Of a stretch of 64,000 bases of DNA, positions 46,661 to 60,424 are shown piece after piece. Numbering within the stretch: the first letter of the stretch is position 1; every line of letters starts with the position of its first letter. A program made the position numbers and the translations under genes. Source of the stretch: Cavenderia fasciculata (Eukaryota; Evosea; Eumycetozoa; Acytosteliales; Cavenderiaceae); NCBI RefSeq assembly GCF_000203815.1, contig NW_004457695.1, positions 1,054,001-1,118,000 of the forward strand, read 5' to 3'. The notes under the pieces are model-generated. The model saw only the letters and a list, made by a program, of their open reading frames with translations. It ran no database searches and was not told where the DNA came from.

Positions 46661-48141
46661 ATGACAGATATATTATCTATACTATTATCTTTATCAAAAG
46701 ATAAATATAAAGATATAATAGGTGTTGGTTTAAAATCAATACTATCAAGATCATATAGTAAATATGATAAGATATTGTTTGTTGGTTCAATTGCTTTACC
46801 TTTTCTAGTTAATTGTAATGTAATAATACATATTATTAGATCGATTCTAAATTTAAACTTACTCTTTTCTCTATCTCTTTCTTTTAGTACAAATGTATGA
46901 AATAATACCAAATAATCCTCATAAAAGGATTGAATCATTTTATAATAGTGCAATTGATAGGATTGCAAATGTTTATCATCAAATTGAAACAACACATTCG
47001 ATTACCGATGATCAAGATTTAAGAGAATTGGCAAACCTAGCTGAAAAGAATGACAAGTTGTGTAGAATATTGGCAAAGAGAGAGGTAGTAATGACTCTGT
47101 TACGTATCATTGTCAATGGAGAGGAATTATGGAAACAAAATTATTATAGTCGTTTACCTCTAACTGAAGAAACTATCTATCAAATTTATACTACTCTTGA
47201 TAATGATTCATTTATTTTGGATTGTACTGATTTATTAAATCATATTTTACCTTGGGTAAAAGGTATGTAAAGTAGAAAATAGAATATATATATTTATATA
47301 GTTATTAATTTCTTTTCTATTTCTTTTTTTTTTAGTCCAAGATATACCATATGAAGGGATTTTTTATGTAATTAAAAATCATCCAATGTCACCATCAAGT
47401 TATCGGTTGACATGTACGATATTGAGAACAATGACTTTGAATAGAGAAACCATTGTACCATTTATTAGTGTTGGAATGATTAGAATGGTTAGATTCTTTT
47501 TGGCTAATCAAGTCAGTTATGAGTATTCACAGTTACAAGATTATTGGTTACAAATTACTAGGATTATGTACAAAGATAGGGAATATTATTTTAAATCATT
47601 ATCAACACAAGATCAATTATACATAGAGGAATCTTATAAAAATGGGAGATTTAAATTATGGATTCTTCCAACAAAAGAATTACGTATCTCACCTTTTAGT
47701 GTAATGACTGAAATCATTTCAGATGGTATTGGGTATTATCAAGGTTGGATCAATGGTACAGCATTATTTATGGATCATATCTATTCAGATTCACCTATTT
47801 CCGATATGATCTATCGGAGATTAGATTCAACCTTGACTAGGTATTTGGCAAGTTCATTATATGCATCATCATTGTTACTCTATTTCACAGTATTCCTTTC
47901 TCGCAAGGGATTAATCTTTTATACTTTATCGACTGGTTTATCAATGTCCATTCACACTTACCAAGACAAACTTGTCAATCACCAAAAATTAAGTGGTCCC
48001 ATTTACAGAGCTTTTCAAAAATATTATCAAACTGATCATCATCCAGGTTCATCAATCACTATGAATATGGATATTGATCAACTCAATCAAAATAATATTA
48101 TTAAAGATAAATCTGATATTTTAAATTATCGATTTAAATAA
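46661..48141 (+). CDS. Array family, copy 3, 444 aa (longest)
   Basis: Exons 46661-46814, 46888-47262 and 47336-48141. Exon 1 starts MTDILSILLSLSKDKYKDII. Exon 2 is close to copy 5 (PNNPHKRIESFYNSAIDRIA; ETTHSITDDQD). Exon 3 shares ILPTKELRISPFSVMTEIIS with copy 5. The C-terminus has an extra SSITMNMDIDQLNQNN stretch before DKSDILNYRFK. The TM pair reads RYLASSLYASSLLLYFTVFL and LIFYTLSTGLSMSIHTY. Confidence 0.87.
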
Positions 48142-48233
48142 AAAATAAAAGAATTCTTTTTTTAAAATCTACGATCGAGCGTTTTGATGATCATCATCCT
48201 TTCATTTTTTTTTTTTGGAGACACAGATAGAGG

Positions 48234-49704
48234 ATGACAACATACATAGATAGTTTATCTATAGATAAATGTAAAGAATTGATTAGTGTTGGATTAGAAT
48301 CAATACAATCAAGAACATATAGTAAATATGATAAGATACTATTTGTTGGTTCAATTGCTTTACCTTTTTTAATGAATTGTAATGTATTATAAGTATAGTC
48401 TTGATGCGTTCTAAATTAAACTTACTTTTTCTTACTCTCTCTCTCTATCTCTCTTTCTCTTTAATAGTAAAAATTTATGGAATAATACCAAATGATCAAA
48501 GGATTGAATCAATTTATGATAATGCAATTGGTAGGATTACAAATGTTTATCAATACCTTGAATCTATACAATCGATTGTACACATTCAAGATATAAGGGA
48601 ATTGGCAAACCTAGCTGAAAAGAATCACAAGTTGTGTAGAATATTGGCTCAGAGAGAGGTAGTAATGACTCTGTTACAAATCATTATCCGTGCAGAGGAA
48701 TTATGGAAACATAATTATTATACTCGATTACCTCTAACTGAACAAAACGTTAATCAATTATATACTACTCTTGACAATGAATCTTTAATGTTGGATTGTA
48801 TTGATTTATTAAATAGTATTTTACCTTGGGTAAATGGTAAATAGAAGAAAAATAGAAAATAGAATAGATAATCATTATCTAATTTATTTTCTTTTCTTTT
48901 TCTTTTTCTACTCCAGTTTCAGATATACCATATGAAAGGTTTTATAAAGTAATTTGTATTCATTCAACATCGCCAACAAGTTATAGATTGGCGTGTGCGG
49001 TATTGAGAACAATGACTTTGAATAGAGAAACCATTCAACCATTTATCAGTGTTGGGATGATTAATATTGTTAGATTCTTTTTAGTCTATCAAGTCAAATC
49101 AGAGTATTCACAGTTACAAGAGTATTGGTTACAAATTACAAATATTATATTCAAAGACAACGATAGACGATATTATTTTAAATCATTATCGGATCAATCA
49201 TTGATCGAGGAATATTATGAAAAAGGGAGATTTAAATTATGGATTCCCCAAGCAAAAGGATTACGTATCACATCATTTCGAGTGATGAGTGAAATCATTT
49301 TAGATGGTATTGGGTATTATCAAGGTTGGATAAATACAACAGCATTATTTATGGGTCATGTCTATATAGACTCACCTTTTTCCGATATGATCTATCGGAG
49401 ATTAGATTCCACAGTGACTAGGTATTTGGCAAGTTCATTCTATGCATCATCATTGTTACTCTATTTCACGGTATTCCTTTCTCGCAAAGAATTCATCTAT
49501 CTGTCTGTGTCGACTGTCTTGGCAATGTCCATTAACATGTATCAAGAGCGACTAGTCAATCACCAAAAATTAAGTGGTTTCATTTATAAAGCTTTTGCAA
49601 AATATTATCAAACTCCTCCTCATCTTGATTCTTCAATTAATAATAATGATCAAAGAAAAATGATTAATAATAGATCAGATATTCTGGATTATCCATTTCA
49701 ATAA
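48234..49704 (+). CDS. Array family, copy 4, 433 aa
   Basis: Exons 48234-48378, 48468-48836 and 48917-49704. The start is MTTYIDSLSIDKCKELISVG. Core motifs are NHKLCRILAQREVVMTLLQI in exon 2, IQPFISVGMINIVRFFLVY in exon 3, and the hydrophobic pair RYLASSFYASSLLLYFTVFL / FIYLSVSTVLAMSINMY. The tail is NRSDILDYPFQ. It groups with copies 3 and 5 by shared GYYQGWIN and LHS-type residues in exon 3. Confidence 0.87.
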
Positions 49705-49907
49705 AATATTAATAATAATAATTAAATAAATAAATCTTTCATCATAGAATGATCAATCTACAACACACAGATATTACGTATGTATCTTTTAAAATAAAAA
49801 GAATAAAAAAAGAATTAAATTAAAATATCTTTTTTTTAAAAATCATATGACCCAACAAGTATGTATGTTCATTTATTCATTCATCTATTATTTGTTTCAA
49901 ATCCAAA

Positions 49908-51401
49908 ATGACAGATATATTATCTATATTATCTTTATCAAAAGATAAATATAAAGATATAATAGATGTTGGATTAAAATCAATACTATCAAGAACATAT
50001 AGTAAATATGATAAGATTCTATTTGTTGGTTCAATTGCTTTACCTTTTTTAATCAATTGTATGTAATTATCGATTATTAATCTCTATCTCTAAATTTAAA
50101 CTTACTCTTTTCTCTCTTTTTTTCTATTTAGTACCAATGTTTGAAATAATACCAAATAATCCTCATAAAAGGATTGAATCATTTTATAATAGTGCAATTG
50201 ATAGGATTGCAAATGTTTATCATCAAATTGAAACAACACATTCGATTACCGATGATCAAGATGTTATAAGAGAATTGGCAGACCTAGCTGAAAATAATGA
50301 CAAGTTGTGTAGAATATTGGCTAAAAGAGAGGTAGTTCTGACTCTTTTACATATCATTGTCAATGGAGAGGTTATATGGAAACATAATAATTCTCGTCGA
50401 GCACCTCTGACTGAACAAACCATTTATGAAATTTATACTACTCTTGATAGAAAATCTTTAATGTTGGATTGTATTGATTTATTAAATCATATTTTACCTT
50501 GGGTAAAAGGTATGTAAAGAAAATAGAAAATAGACAAAAGATAGAATAGTTTGAAAATATAATTATTATTAATTACTTTTTTACTTTTTCTTTTTCTTTT
50601 TCTTTTTTTATAGATATACCATATGTAGGGTTTAATTATGTAATTAATAATAATCCTTTATCACCAACAAGTTATAGATTGACATGCGCAATATTGAGAA
50701 CAATGACATTGAAAAGAGAAACTATTCAACCATTTATCAGTGTTGGTATGATTAGAGTTGTTATGTTTTATTTGGCCAATCAGGTTGGATCTGAATATGC
50801 ACAGTTGGAAGATGATTGGTTACAAATTGCACGATTAATATACAAAGACAAGGAATATTATTTTAAATCATCATCATTGTCAACATTTGAACAATCATAT
50901 GTAGAGAGATATTATAAAAAAGGGAGATTTAAATTATGGATTCTTCCAACAAAAGAATTACGTATCTCACCTTTTAGTGTAATGACTGAAATCATTTCAG
51001 ATGGTATTGGGTATTATCAAGGTTGGATCAATGGTACAGCATTATTTATGGATCATATCTATTCAGATTCACCTATTTCCCATATGATCTATCGTAGATT
51101 AGATTCAACCTTGACCAGATACTTGGCAAGTTCATTATATATGTCATCATTGTTACTCTATTTCACAGTATTTCTTTCTCGCAAGGGTTTGATCTATTAT
51201 ACTTTATCAACCGGGTTGTCAATGTATCAAGACAAACAAATCAACCACCAAAAATTAAGTGGTACCATTTACAGAGCTTTTCAACATACTTATCAAAATG
51301 ATCTTCCAGGGTCACCAATTACTATGAATATGAATATTGATAAACTCAATCAAAATAATATTATTAAAAATAGATCTGATATTTTAAATTATCAATTTTA
51401 G
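49908..51401 (+). CDS. Array family, copy 5, 438 aa
   Basis: Exons 49908-50058, 50132-50509 and 50614-51401. Exon 2 is nearly a duplicate of copy 3 exon 2 over its first half. Exon 3 begins directly at DIPYVGFNY, lacking the V-x of other copies because the acceptor is shifted by two codons. The tail is NRSDILNYQF, with stop TAG. Upstream of the ATG, the 5' flank (AAATCCAAAATGACAGATAT) also matches copy 3, so the duplication includes the promoter. Confidence 0.87.
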
Positions 51402-51487
51402 AAAATAAAATAAATAAAAGAAATTAAAATATCTATGATGGCATTGTGATGTTCATTTTTCATTTTCATTTTTTTTGATAGAGATAA

Positions 51488-52853
51488 ATGACAGATATAT
51501 CATCTTTATCTATAGATAAATGTAAAGAATTGATTAGTGATGGTTTGAAATCAATACTATCAACAACATATAGTAAATATGATAAGGTATTGTTTGTTGG
51601 TTCAATTGCTTTACCTTTTTTAGTCAATTGTATGTAGAGTATATCACATGTGCGATGTGATAGTCGAAAACCTTTCTCACTCTCTCTTACTCTTTTTAGT
51701 ACCATATTTTGGAATACTACCAAATAATCGAGATCAAAGGATTGAATCATTTTATGATAATGGTGCAATTGAAAAGATTATAAATGTTTATCAACAAGTT
51801 GAATCAAATATAAATAGTCGAGATATTAGAGATTTGGCAGAATTTGCTGAAAGATCCAACAAGTTGTGTAGAATATTGGCAAAGAGAGAGATAGTGAAAC
51901 TGTTGTTAAGTATCATTTTCAGTGGAGAGGATTTATGGAGACAAAGTTATAATGGTCAATTACCTCTATCTGAAGAAACTATCTATCAAATATATACGAC
52001 TCTTGATAATGAATCTTTAATGTTGGATTGTACTGATTTATTAAATCATATTTTACCTTGGGTAAATGGTAAATAGAAAAAGAAGAAAAAGAAGAAAAAG
52101 AAAATAATAGAAAAGACACATAGCATATATTTATTATTTTCTATTTTCTAAGATATACCATATGAAGGATTGATATATGTAATTAAAAAGAATGTTTTAG
52201 CAACATCAAGTTATAGATTAACATGTACGATATTAAAAACAATGATATTGAAGCCGGAAACAATCCAACCATTTATAAGTGTTGGTATAATCACTATTAC
52301 TAGATACTATTTAGATAATGAATTCAAATCTGAATATCGATTGCTGCGTGATTATTGGTTACAAATTACTCAGATTATATGTAAAGACAAAGATAATATA
52401 TCATTATTGGATCAATCATTGATAGATGAATACTATAAAATGGGTAGATTTAAATTATTGATTCCAAAAGAATTAAGAATCAATAGTCTTGGTAAAATGC
52501 TTGATATTGTAACCGATGGTATTGGTTTTTATACTGGTTGGTTAAATGCAACTGGATTATTATTGGATCAAATCAATACAAATTCATATCTCTCTAATTG
52601 GATCTATCGACGATTAGATTCTACACTGACTAGATATTTGTTGTGTTCAGCCTATTATTCATCGTTGACTCTGTATTTGGCAGTTTTCAGAAACAAAAAT
52701 ATATTATATCCTTTGGCTAGTGTCTTGTCAATGGCTATTTGTAGTTACCAAGCAAGACTTGTCAATCATCAAAAATTGGGTGGTCCCATTTACAAAGCTT
52801 TTAAAAAATATTATCAAACTCCTCTTGATAACTCAATGAACAATCATGATTAA
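51488..52853 (+). CDS. Array family, copy 6, 403 aa, conserved tail lost
   Basis: Exons 51488-51629, 51700-52068 and 52153-52853. Exons 1 and 2 are typical (SNKLCRILAKREIVKLLLSI). Exon 3 is intact through the hydrophobic hairpin and the HQKLGGPIYKAFKKYYQTP segment. It then ends at NNHD. The usual tail (SSDILDYQF) is still present immediately downstream in another frame (to 52885), so a small indel has cut off the last residues. The protein may still fold; the tail-dependent function, whatever it is, would be lost. Confidence 0.82.
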
Positions 52854-52957
52854 TAGTTCTGATATTTTGGATTATCAATTTTAGAAAAAAATAAATAAAA
52901 AATAGAAATACGTAAAGATGACAGTCTTTTTTTTCATTCATCCAATCTTCAAGAGAT

Positions 52958-54428
52958 ATGAAAGATTTATCATCTTTATCTATAGATATAGATAAATATA
53001 AAGAATTGATTAGTATTGGTTTGAAATCAATACAATCAAGAACATATAGTAAATATGATAAGATATTGTTTGTTGGTTCAATTGCTGTACCTTTTTTAGT
53101 CAATTGTATGTAATGTATTTAAAGTATGAAAAATCTTGATGATTCAAAAAACTTACTTTTTTTCTTCTTCTTCTTCTTCTTCTATGTTTAGTACCAATTT
53201 ATGGAATAATACCAAATAATCGAGATAAAAGGATTGAAACAATTTATGATAATGCAATTGCAAAGATTAATATTGTTTATGAAGAAGTTGAAACGCTAAC
53301 TACCAATACAATTTTTGAAAATCAAGATATAAAAGATATGGCAGCTTTTGCTGAAAAGAGTAATAAGTTGTGTAGAATATTGGGTCAAAGAGATGTGGTA
53401 TTGATGTTGTTAAGAATCATTTTTTGTGCAGAGGAAATGTTTGAAAATAGTTATAGTCATAGATTACCTCTGACTGAAGCAACTATTCATCAATTATATA
53501 CTAGTTTGGATACTGAAAATATAATGTTACATTCAACTGATTTATTAAATCATATTTTACCTTGGGGTATGTAAAGAAAAATAGAAGAAGAAAAAAAGAT
53601 AATATTTATTTATTTATTCTTTTTTTTTCTACTCTAGTTTCAGATATACCATTTGATTTATTTTATACAGTAATTCATTATCATTTAACATCACCATCAA
53701 GTTATCAATTGATATGTTCAGTATTGAGAACAATGATATTGAACCATGATACGATTCAACCATTTATAGATGTCAATATTATTAGTATTGTTAAATACTA
53801 TTTAGACAATCAATTCAAATATGAATATTCATTGTTACAAGATTATTGGTTACAACTTGCTCGGATTATATATAAAGCTGGTGATCAATTTAAAACAACA
53901 GTAGATGAACAATCATTTATAGATGAATACTATGACCAAGGTAGATTTAAATTATGGTTACCAGAAGAATTACGTCTACCACCTCATAGTATGTTATATG
54001 AAACAATAACCGATGCATTTGGTTATTATTTTGGTTGGGTAAACAAGACTGGTTTATTGGTTGATCAAATCTATTCAAATAATCTATTTTCAGAGGATAT
54101 TTATAGACGATTAGATTCTACGTTGACGAGATATTTGGGATGTTCAATATTTGCATCATCATTGTCACTTTATTTAATATTTATTCTTCAACCCAAAGGA
54201 AAGATATATTGCATTGCATCGGCTCTAACAACAATGGTCTTGTATAGTTTTCACGAGCAACACGTCAATCATCAAAGATTAAGTGGAAAGATTTATAAAT
54301 CTTTTCAAAAATATTATCAAACTAAACAATATCATAACGATGAAATAGAATTAATCACAAATCAAAATCAAAATCAAAATAATATTATTAATAATAAATC
54401 AGATATTTTAAATTATCATTTTAAATAA
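52958..54428 (+). CDS. Array family, copy 7, 437 aa
   Basis: Exons 52958-53105, 53192-53566 and 53638-54428. The start is MKDLSSLSIDIDKYKELISI. Exon 2 has a longer acidic linker (ETLTTNTIFENQDIKDMA) before SNKLCRILGQRDVVLMLLRI. Exon 3 has the armadillo-like IQPFIDVNIISIVKYYLDN, the pair RYLGCSIFASSLSLYLIFIL / IYCIASALTTMVLYSF, and ends NKSDILNYHFK. Confidence 0.86.
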
Positions 54429-54490
54429 GAAAAAAAAAAAAACAAAAGAGAGTAGTGAAATAAATTTCATTTCATTATTTATTCATTAAG

Positions 54491-55953
54491 ATGACAGAAG
54501 ATATAATATCTTTATCTATAGATATAGATAAATATAAAGAATTGATTAGTATTGGTTTAAAATCAATACTATCACTATCAACATCAACATTTAGTAAATA
54601 TGATAAGATACTATTTGTTGGTTCAATTGCTGTACCTTTTTTATTGAATTGTAATGTAGTAAATCAAACTTTGTATTGGATACAAAAACTTACTATTTTC
54701 TCTCTATTTAGTACTATTCTATGAAATATTACCAAATAATCCTAATAAAAGGATTGAAACATTTTATAAAAAGGGTATTGAAAAGATTATGATGGTTTAT
54801 AATGAAATGGAAACAAATAATAGAATAACGATAACTCAAGATATCAAAGAGATGGCAGTATTTGCTGAAAAGTCAAACAAGTTGTGTAAAAGATTGGCTC
54901 ATAGAGGTGTAGTAGTGATGTTGTTGAGAATTATGGCTGGTGCAGAGGGAATATGGAACAATCGTATTAGTCATCGATCACCTCTATCTAAACTAGCCAC
55001 CCATCATTTATATACTCGTTTTGAAAAAGATAATATAATGATGGATTGTATTAATTTATTAAATCATATTTTACCCTATGGTAAGAAGAAATATATAGAA
55101 AAATAGAAATAGAAAATATATATATTTATTTATTTATTTATTTATTCTTTTTACAATAGTAAAAGATGATATACCTTTTGATTTATTGTATCGAATCATT
55201 TATTCTAATTCATTATCACCAACAAGTTATAGATTGACATGTGTAGTATTGAGAACAATGACATTGAAACCTGAAACCATTCAACCATTTATCAAAGTTG
55301 GTATGATTAGAATGGTTAGATTTTATTTAGACAATCAATTCAAATCAGAGTATTCACAATTGGAAGATTATTGGTTACAAATTACCAAAATAATATACAA
55401 AGATAAGGAATATTATAAACATCATTTTAAATCATCAGTACAAGATCAATCATTTATAGATGAATACTATGAAAATGGAAGATTTAAATTATGGATTCTT
55501 CCAACAAAAGAATTACGTGTACCACCTCATAATATGTTATTTACAATCATTTCTGGTGGTATTGGATATTATACAGGTTGGTTAAATACAACTGCATTAT
55601 TTGTTGGTAACATCTATTCGCATAATCTATTTTCAAATACTATCCTTGGACGATTAGATTCAACCTTGGCTAAATACCTTTTTTGTTCATTCTATGCATC
55701 ATCATTGATGTTATACTATATATTCCTTCTTCCAACCAAAGGAAAGATTTTTTACATTGTTTCCACTCTAATATCAGCAGTCATTTCTAGTTATCAAGAC
55801 ACTCTAGTATCTCGTTTAAAAGCAAATGGTCGTCTTTACAAATCTTTTCAACAACTTTATCAAACGCCTCATCAAAATGATGATTTATTTTTTGAAAATA
55901 ATCATACAATGATTATTAATAATAAATCTGATATTTTAGATTATCAATTTTAA
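54491..55953 (+). CDS. Array family, copy 8, 440 aa
   Basis: Exons 54491-54650, 54712-55080 and 55160-55953. Exon 1 carries a small insertion (SLSTSTFSKYDKILFVG). The exon-2 core is slightly changed to SNKLCKRLAHRGVVVMLLRI. In exon 3 the usual IYRRLDSTLTRYL is LGRLDSTLAKYL. The second hydrophobic segment is IFYIVSTLISAVISSY, and the tail is NKSDILDYQF. Open throughout; with the altered core it may be diverging in function. Confidence 0.85.
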
Positions 55954-56058
55954 AAGGTAAGAAAAAAGAAAATCGGAAATTTATAATAATAAATGGAAAC
56001 TTTTAAGAAATTAATTTTACTAATGCACGATCATTTTTCTTTTTCATCTATAATATCA

Positions 56059-57437
56059 TTCTTTATCTATAGATAAATTTAGTATAGGTTTAAAACCAAT
56101 ACTATCACTCAAAATATGTTAAGTAAGATACTATTTGTAGGTTCAATAGCTTTACCTTTTCTAGTCAATTGTAAATATAAATCAAAAAAGTTTTAATATC
56201 AAAAGATCGATTCTAATTAACTTTTTTTCTTTTTTCCTCTCTCTATCTATTTAGTACCAATTTATGGAATAGTACCAAACAATCGAGATACAAGGATTGA
56301 ATCATTTTACAGTCATGGTATTGAAAAGATTAGAAATGTTTGTCAACAAATTGAAACAAAAAATACAATAATAATGGAGAATCAAGATATTAGAGATATG
56401 GCAACATTTGCTGAAATGTCAAACAAATTGTGTAGAATATTGGCTCAGAGAGATGTAGTATTGATGTTGTTGAATATTATTATGCGTGCAGAGGAAATAT
56501 GGGAAAATAGTTATAGTCATCGATTACCTCTATCAAATCAATCTGTTTATCGTTTATATACTATATTTGATACCGAATCTTTAATGTCGGATTGTACCGA
56601 TTTATTAAATAGTATTTTACCTTTTGGTAGGTTAAAAAAGAAATAGAAAATAGAAAAATTATTTTTATTTATATTTATTTGTATCTTTTTTTTTTTTTAT
56701 TTATAGTCAAAGATACACCATATGATTTATTATATAAAGCAATTAATTTTCATCCAGAATCACCAACAAGTTATAGATTGGCATGTGCAATATTAAAAAC
56801 AATGACATTGAAACAGCATACGATTCAACCATTTATCAACGTTGGAATGATTAGAATGGTTAGATTTTATTTAGATAATCAAATGAAATCAGAGTATTCA
56901 CAATTGGAAGATTATTGGTTACAAATTTCTAGAATAATATACAAAGATCGACAATATCAATTTAAATCATCATTGTCTAAAGATCAAGATAATATGGCAT
57001 TTATCGAGGAATATTATAAAAAAGGTAGATTTAAATTATGGTTGCCAAAAGAAATACGTCTACCACCTCATAATATGCTATTTAAAATAGTAACTGATGC
57101 GTTTGGATATTATTTTGGTTGGTTAAACATGACTGGATTTATAGTAGGTCATTTCTATTCAAATACTATATTTTCAGATGGAATCTATCGACGATTAGAA
57201 TCTACATTTTCAAGATACTTGGCATGTTCAATATTCGTATCATCAATGTTACTCTATTTCTCATTCCTTCTTTCATCTACCAACGGAAAGATTTATATAC
57301 TTGCTTCGACCATAACATTAATGGCCATTTATAGTTTTAGAGAAAGACAAGTCAAATTTCAAAGATTAAGTGGTCCCCTTTACAAATCATTCCAACAACG
57401 TTATCAAACTCCTCATCAAAAAGATCAAATAAAATAG
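56059..57437 (+). pseudogene. Array family, copy 9, decayed first exon and missing tail
   Basis: Exons 2 (56255-56626) and 3 (56707-57437) are open and typical (SNKLCRILAQRDVVLMLLNI; IYRRLESTFSRYLACSIF). The exon-1 equivalent (about 56059-56172) has lost its ATG, carries indels, and reads TATGTTAAGTAAGATACT where others have the YSKYDKIL codons. The 3' end stops at KDQIK without the SDIL-type tail. It is most likely a pseudogene, although a product initiated in exon 2 cannot be excluded. Confidence 0.75.
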
Positions 57438-57587
57438 AAAAAGTCTTCAAAAAATAGATATATATGAGAAAAATGGATAGACCGGAAGTGATTCCGTGTC
57501 AAAAATCTAGATATTTTAACAAAAAAGAATAAGAATGTGAATGACAATCGACCAGTTTTTTCATTCTTTTGTTTACACTTTATCGAT

Positions 57588-59037
57588 ATGACAGATATAT
57601 TATCTCTATCATCTTTATCTATAGATAAATATAAAGAATTGATTAGTGTTGGTGTAAAATCAATACTATCAAGAACATATAGTAAATATGATAAGATATT
57701 GTTTGTTGGTTCATTAGCTTTACCTTTTTTAGTCAATTGTATGTAAATCACATGATGATGATGATGATGATTAACTTACTTATTCGCTTCTTTTTTCCTT
57801 TTTAGTACCAATTTATGGAATAGTACCAAATGAAAGAGATAAAAGGGTTGAATCATTTTATGAAAGTGCAATTGAAAAGATTACACTTGCATATGACGAA
57901 ATTAGTGCTGATTATATGGTAGAATCGCAAGATATAAGAGAAATGGCAAACATTGCTGAAAAGTGTAACAAGTTGTGTAGAATATTGGCAAAGAGAGAGG
58001 TAGTACAGATGTTGTTGGGGATCATTAACGGCGCCGAGGAAATATGGGAAACTAGTTATAGTCATCAAATACCTCTATCTGAAGAAGCCACTGTACAATT
58101 ATATAATCGTTTGGAAAATGATAATATAATGATTGATTGTACTGATTTATTAAATCATATTTTACCTTTTGGTAAGAAGAAAAAGAAATAGATAGATAGA
58201 TAGATAGAAAATAGAATTACATATATATTTATTTTTTCTTTCTCTCTTTTTTTTTTAGTTCAAGATATACCATATGAATTATTTTTTAAAGTAATTAGTT
58301 TTTATGTAACATCACCATCAAGTTATCAATTGACATGTGCAGCATTGAAAACAATGACATTGAGAAAAGAGACTATACTACCATTTATCAATGATGGAAT
58401 GTTGAATATAGTTAGACTCTATATCAGCTATGAACTCAAATCTGAATATTCATTGTTACGAGACTATTGGTTACAAATTGCTCGGATCATTTACAAAGAT
58501 CGTAAACTTTTTAGATCATTGTTGGTAGAAGATCGACGATTTGTAGAGGAATACTATGAAATGGGTAGATTTAAATTATGGTTACCACAAGATTTTCGTG
58601 TACCACCTCATAATATGTTGTATGAAATAGTGTCCGATGGATTTGGGTATTATCTTGGTTGGGTAAACAAGACTGGTTTATTGGTTGATAATATCATTGC
58701 AAATAATACATTTTCAGATTGGATCTATCGACGATTAGATTCTACACTATCAAGATACCTATATTGTTCGATATTTGCATCATCATTTTCACTCTATTTC
58801 ACATTTCTACTCCCACCCAAAGGAAAGATTTATTACATTGCATCAGCTGTCACTTCACTGGCTATTTGTAGTTTGCACGAGAAACTAGTCAGTCGTCAAA
58901 GAATATGTGGTCAACTTTACAAATATTTCCAACAACGATTTCATATTCCAAAACTACAAGATGATCAAATCAATTTTGAAACTACCAATCAAATAATTAT
59001 TAAACATAAATCTGATATTTTAAATCATCAATTTTAA
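57588..59037 (+). CDS. Array family, copy 10, 431 aa
   Basis: Exons 57588-57738, 57806-58171 and 58259-59037. The start is MTDILSLSSLSIDKYKELIS. Exon 1 and the first ~20 bases of intron 1, including the ATG repeat, match copy 2. Exon 2 has CNKLCRILAKREVVQMLLGI. Exon 3 has ILPFINDGMLNIVRLYISY and the pair RYLYCSIFASSFSLYFTFLL / IYYIASAVTSLAICSL. The tail is HKSDILNHQF. Confidence 0.86.
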
Positions 59038-59140
59038 AATAAAAAAATATTTAAATAAAATAAAAAAAAGATAATTATATTCTTTCATCATGATCGATCG
59101 ATGGATGATTCTTTTTCATTTCATTTTTTTAAATTCTTTA

Positions 59141-60317
59141 TTATAGATAAATATAAAGAATTGATTAGTATTGGTTTAAAATCAATACAATCGTATAGTA
59201 AATATGATAAGATATTGTTTGTTGGTTCATTAGCTATACCTTTTTTAATCAATTGTAATTATAACAAGAGATGATGATTAACTTTTTATTTTATTTTTTT
59301 TTAGTTTCTGATATATTACCAAACAATTGTGTAGAATATTGGCACAGAAAACAAAGGTAGTACAGATGTTGTTGGATAATGATTCATTATCGGTGCAAAT
59401 CAAATTTATGAAAGTATTTATAGTCAACAAGTACCTCTATCTGGACATAGTATTCATCTATTATATACTACTATTGATAATCATTCAATCATGTCATGTT
59501 GTACTAATTTATTAAATCATATCTTTCCTTGGTTAAATGGTAATTGTGGAATAGAAATATGGAAAATAGAAAATAGAAAAGATAAATTTATTTATAATAA
59601 TTTATTTATTTATAATTATTTATTTTTTTTTTTTTTTTATATCTTTAGTTATAGAATATAGTGATATCATTTATAAAACCATTTATCGTCAATTAAAATT
59701 ACCAACGGGTTATAAATTGACATGTACAGTATTTAAATCAATGATTTTGAAACCTGAAACGATTCAACCATTTATCAATGTTGGAATGATTAAAATTGTT
59801 AGATTTTATTTAACCAATCAATTCAAATCCGAGTATACATTGCTACTCGATTATTGGTTACAAATTGCCAAAAGTATATACAATGACAAACATTTTTTTA
59901 AATCATTGGCATTATCGGATCAATCATTTGTAGTGCAATATTAAAAATGGGTAGATAGATTTAAATTAATGTTTCTTCCAAAAGAATTACGTATCAATCC
60001 AATTGGTACAATATTTGAAGTGGTATCTAAAGGTATTGGATATAAGGTTGGTTCAATGGTACTGCATTATTTGTTGATAATATCTATGAAGATACTATCC
60101 TTGGACGATTAGATTCTACCATTTCAAGAAACTTGGATTGTTCAATGCATGTATCAACATTGGCACTCTGTTTCACATTTATACTTCCACCAAAAGGAAA
60201 GATATATTACATTGCATGGTGTGTCACATCAACAACCCTTTATAGGTATCAATCAATTTTGACAATCAACAAAATATTATTAATAATAAATCAGATATTT
60301 TAGATTATCCTTTTTAA
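59141..60317 (+). pseudogene. Array family, copy 11, multiply damaged
   Basis: The exon-1 remnant (59141-59254) lacks an ATG and the first residues but keeps DKYKELISIGLKSIQS and ILFVGSLAIPFLIN. The exon-2 remnant (from about 59305) has lost its first half, jumping from LPNN to LCRILAQK, and has further indels. Exon 3 (59649 onward) is open for about 98 codons (IQPFINVGMIKIVRFYLTN), is then interrupted and lacks several segments. The end still reads NKSDILDYPF. At least five disruptions mark it as a pseudogene of the array. Confidence 0.85.
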
Positions 60318-60424
60318 AAGTAAAAAAATTAAAAAGAATAAAATAAAAACCCCGAGAGATATTTTCATCATCATAAAGTAAAGATGATCATGTGCACTCA
60401 TTTCATTTTTTAGAGTCAAGAGAG

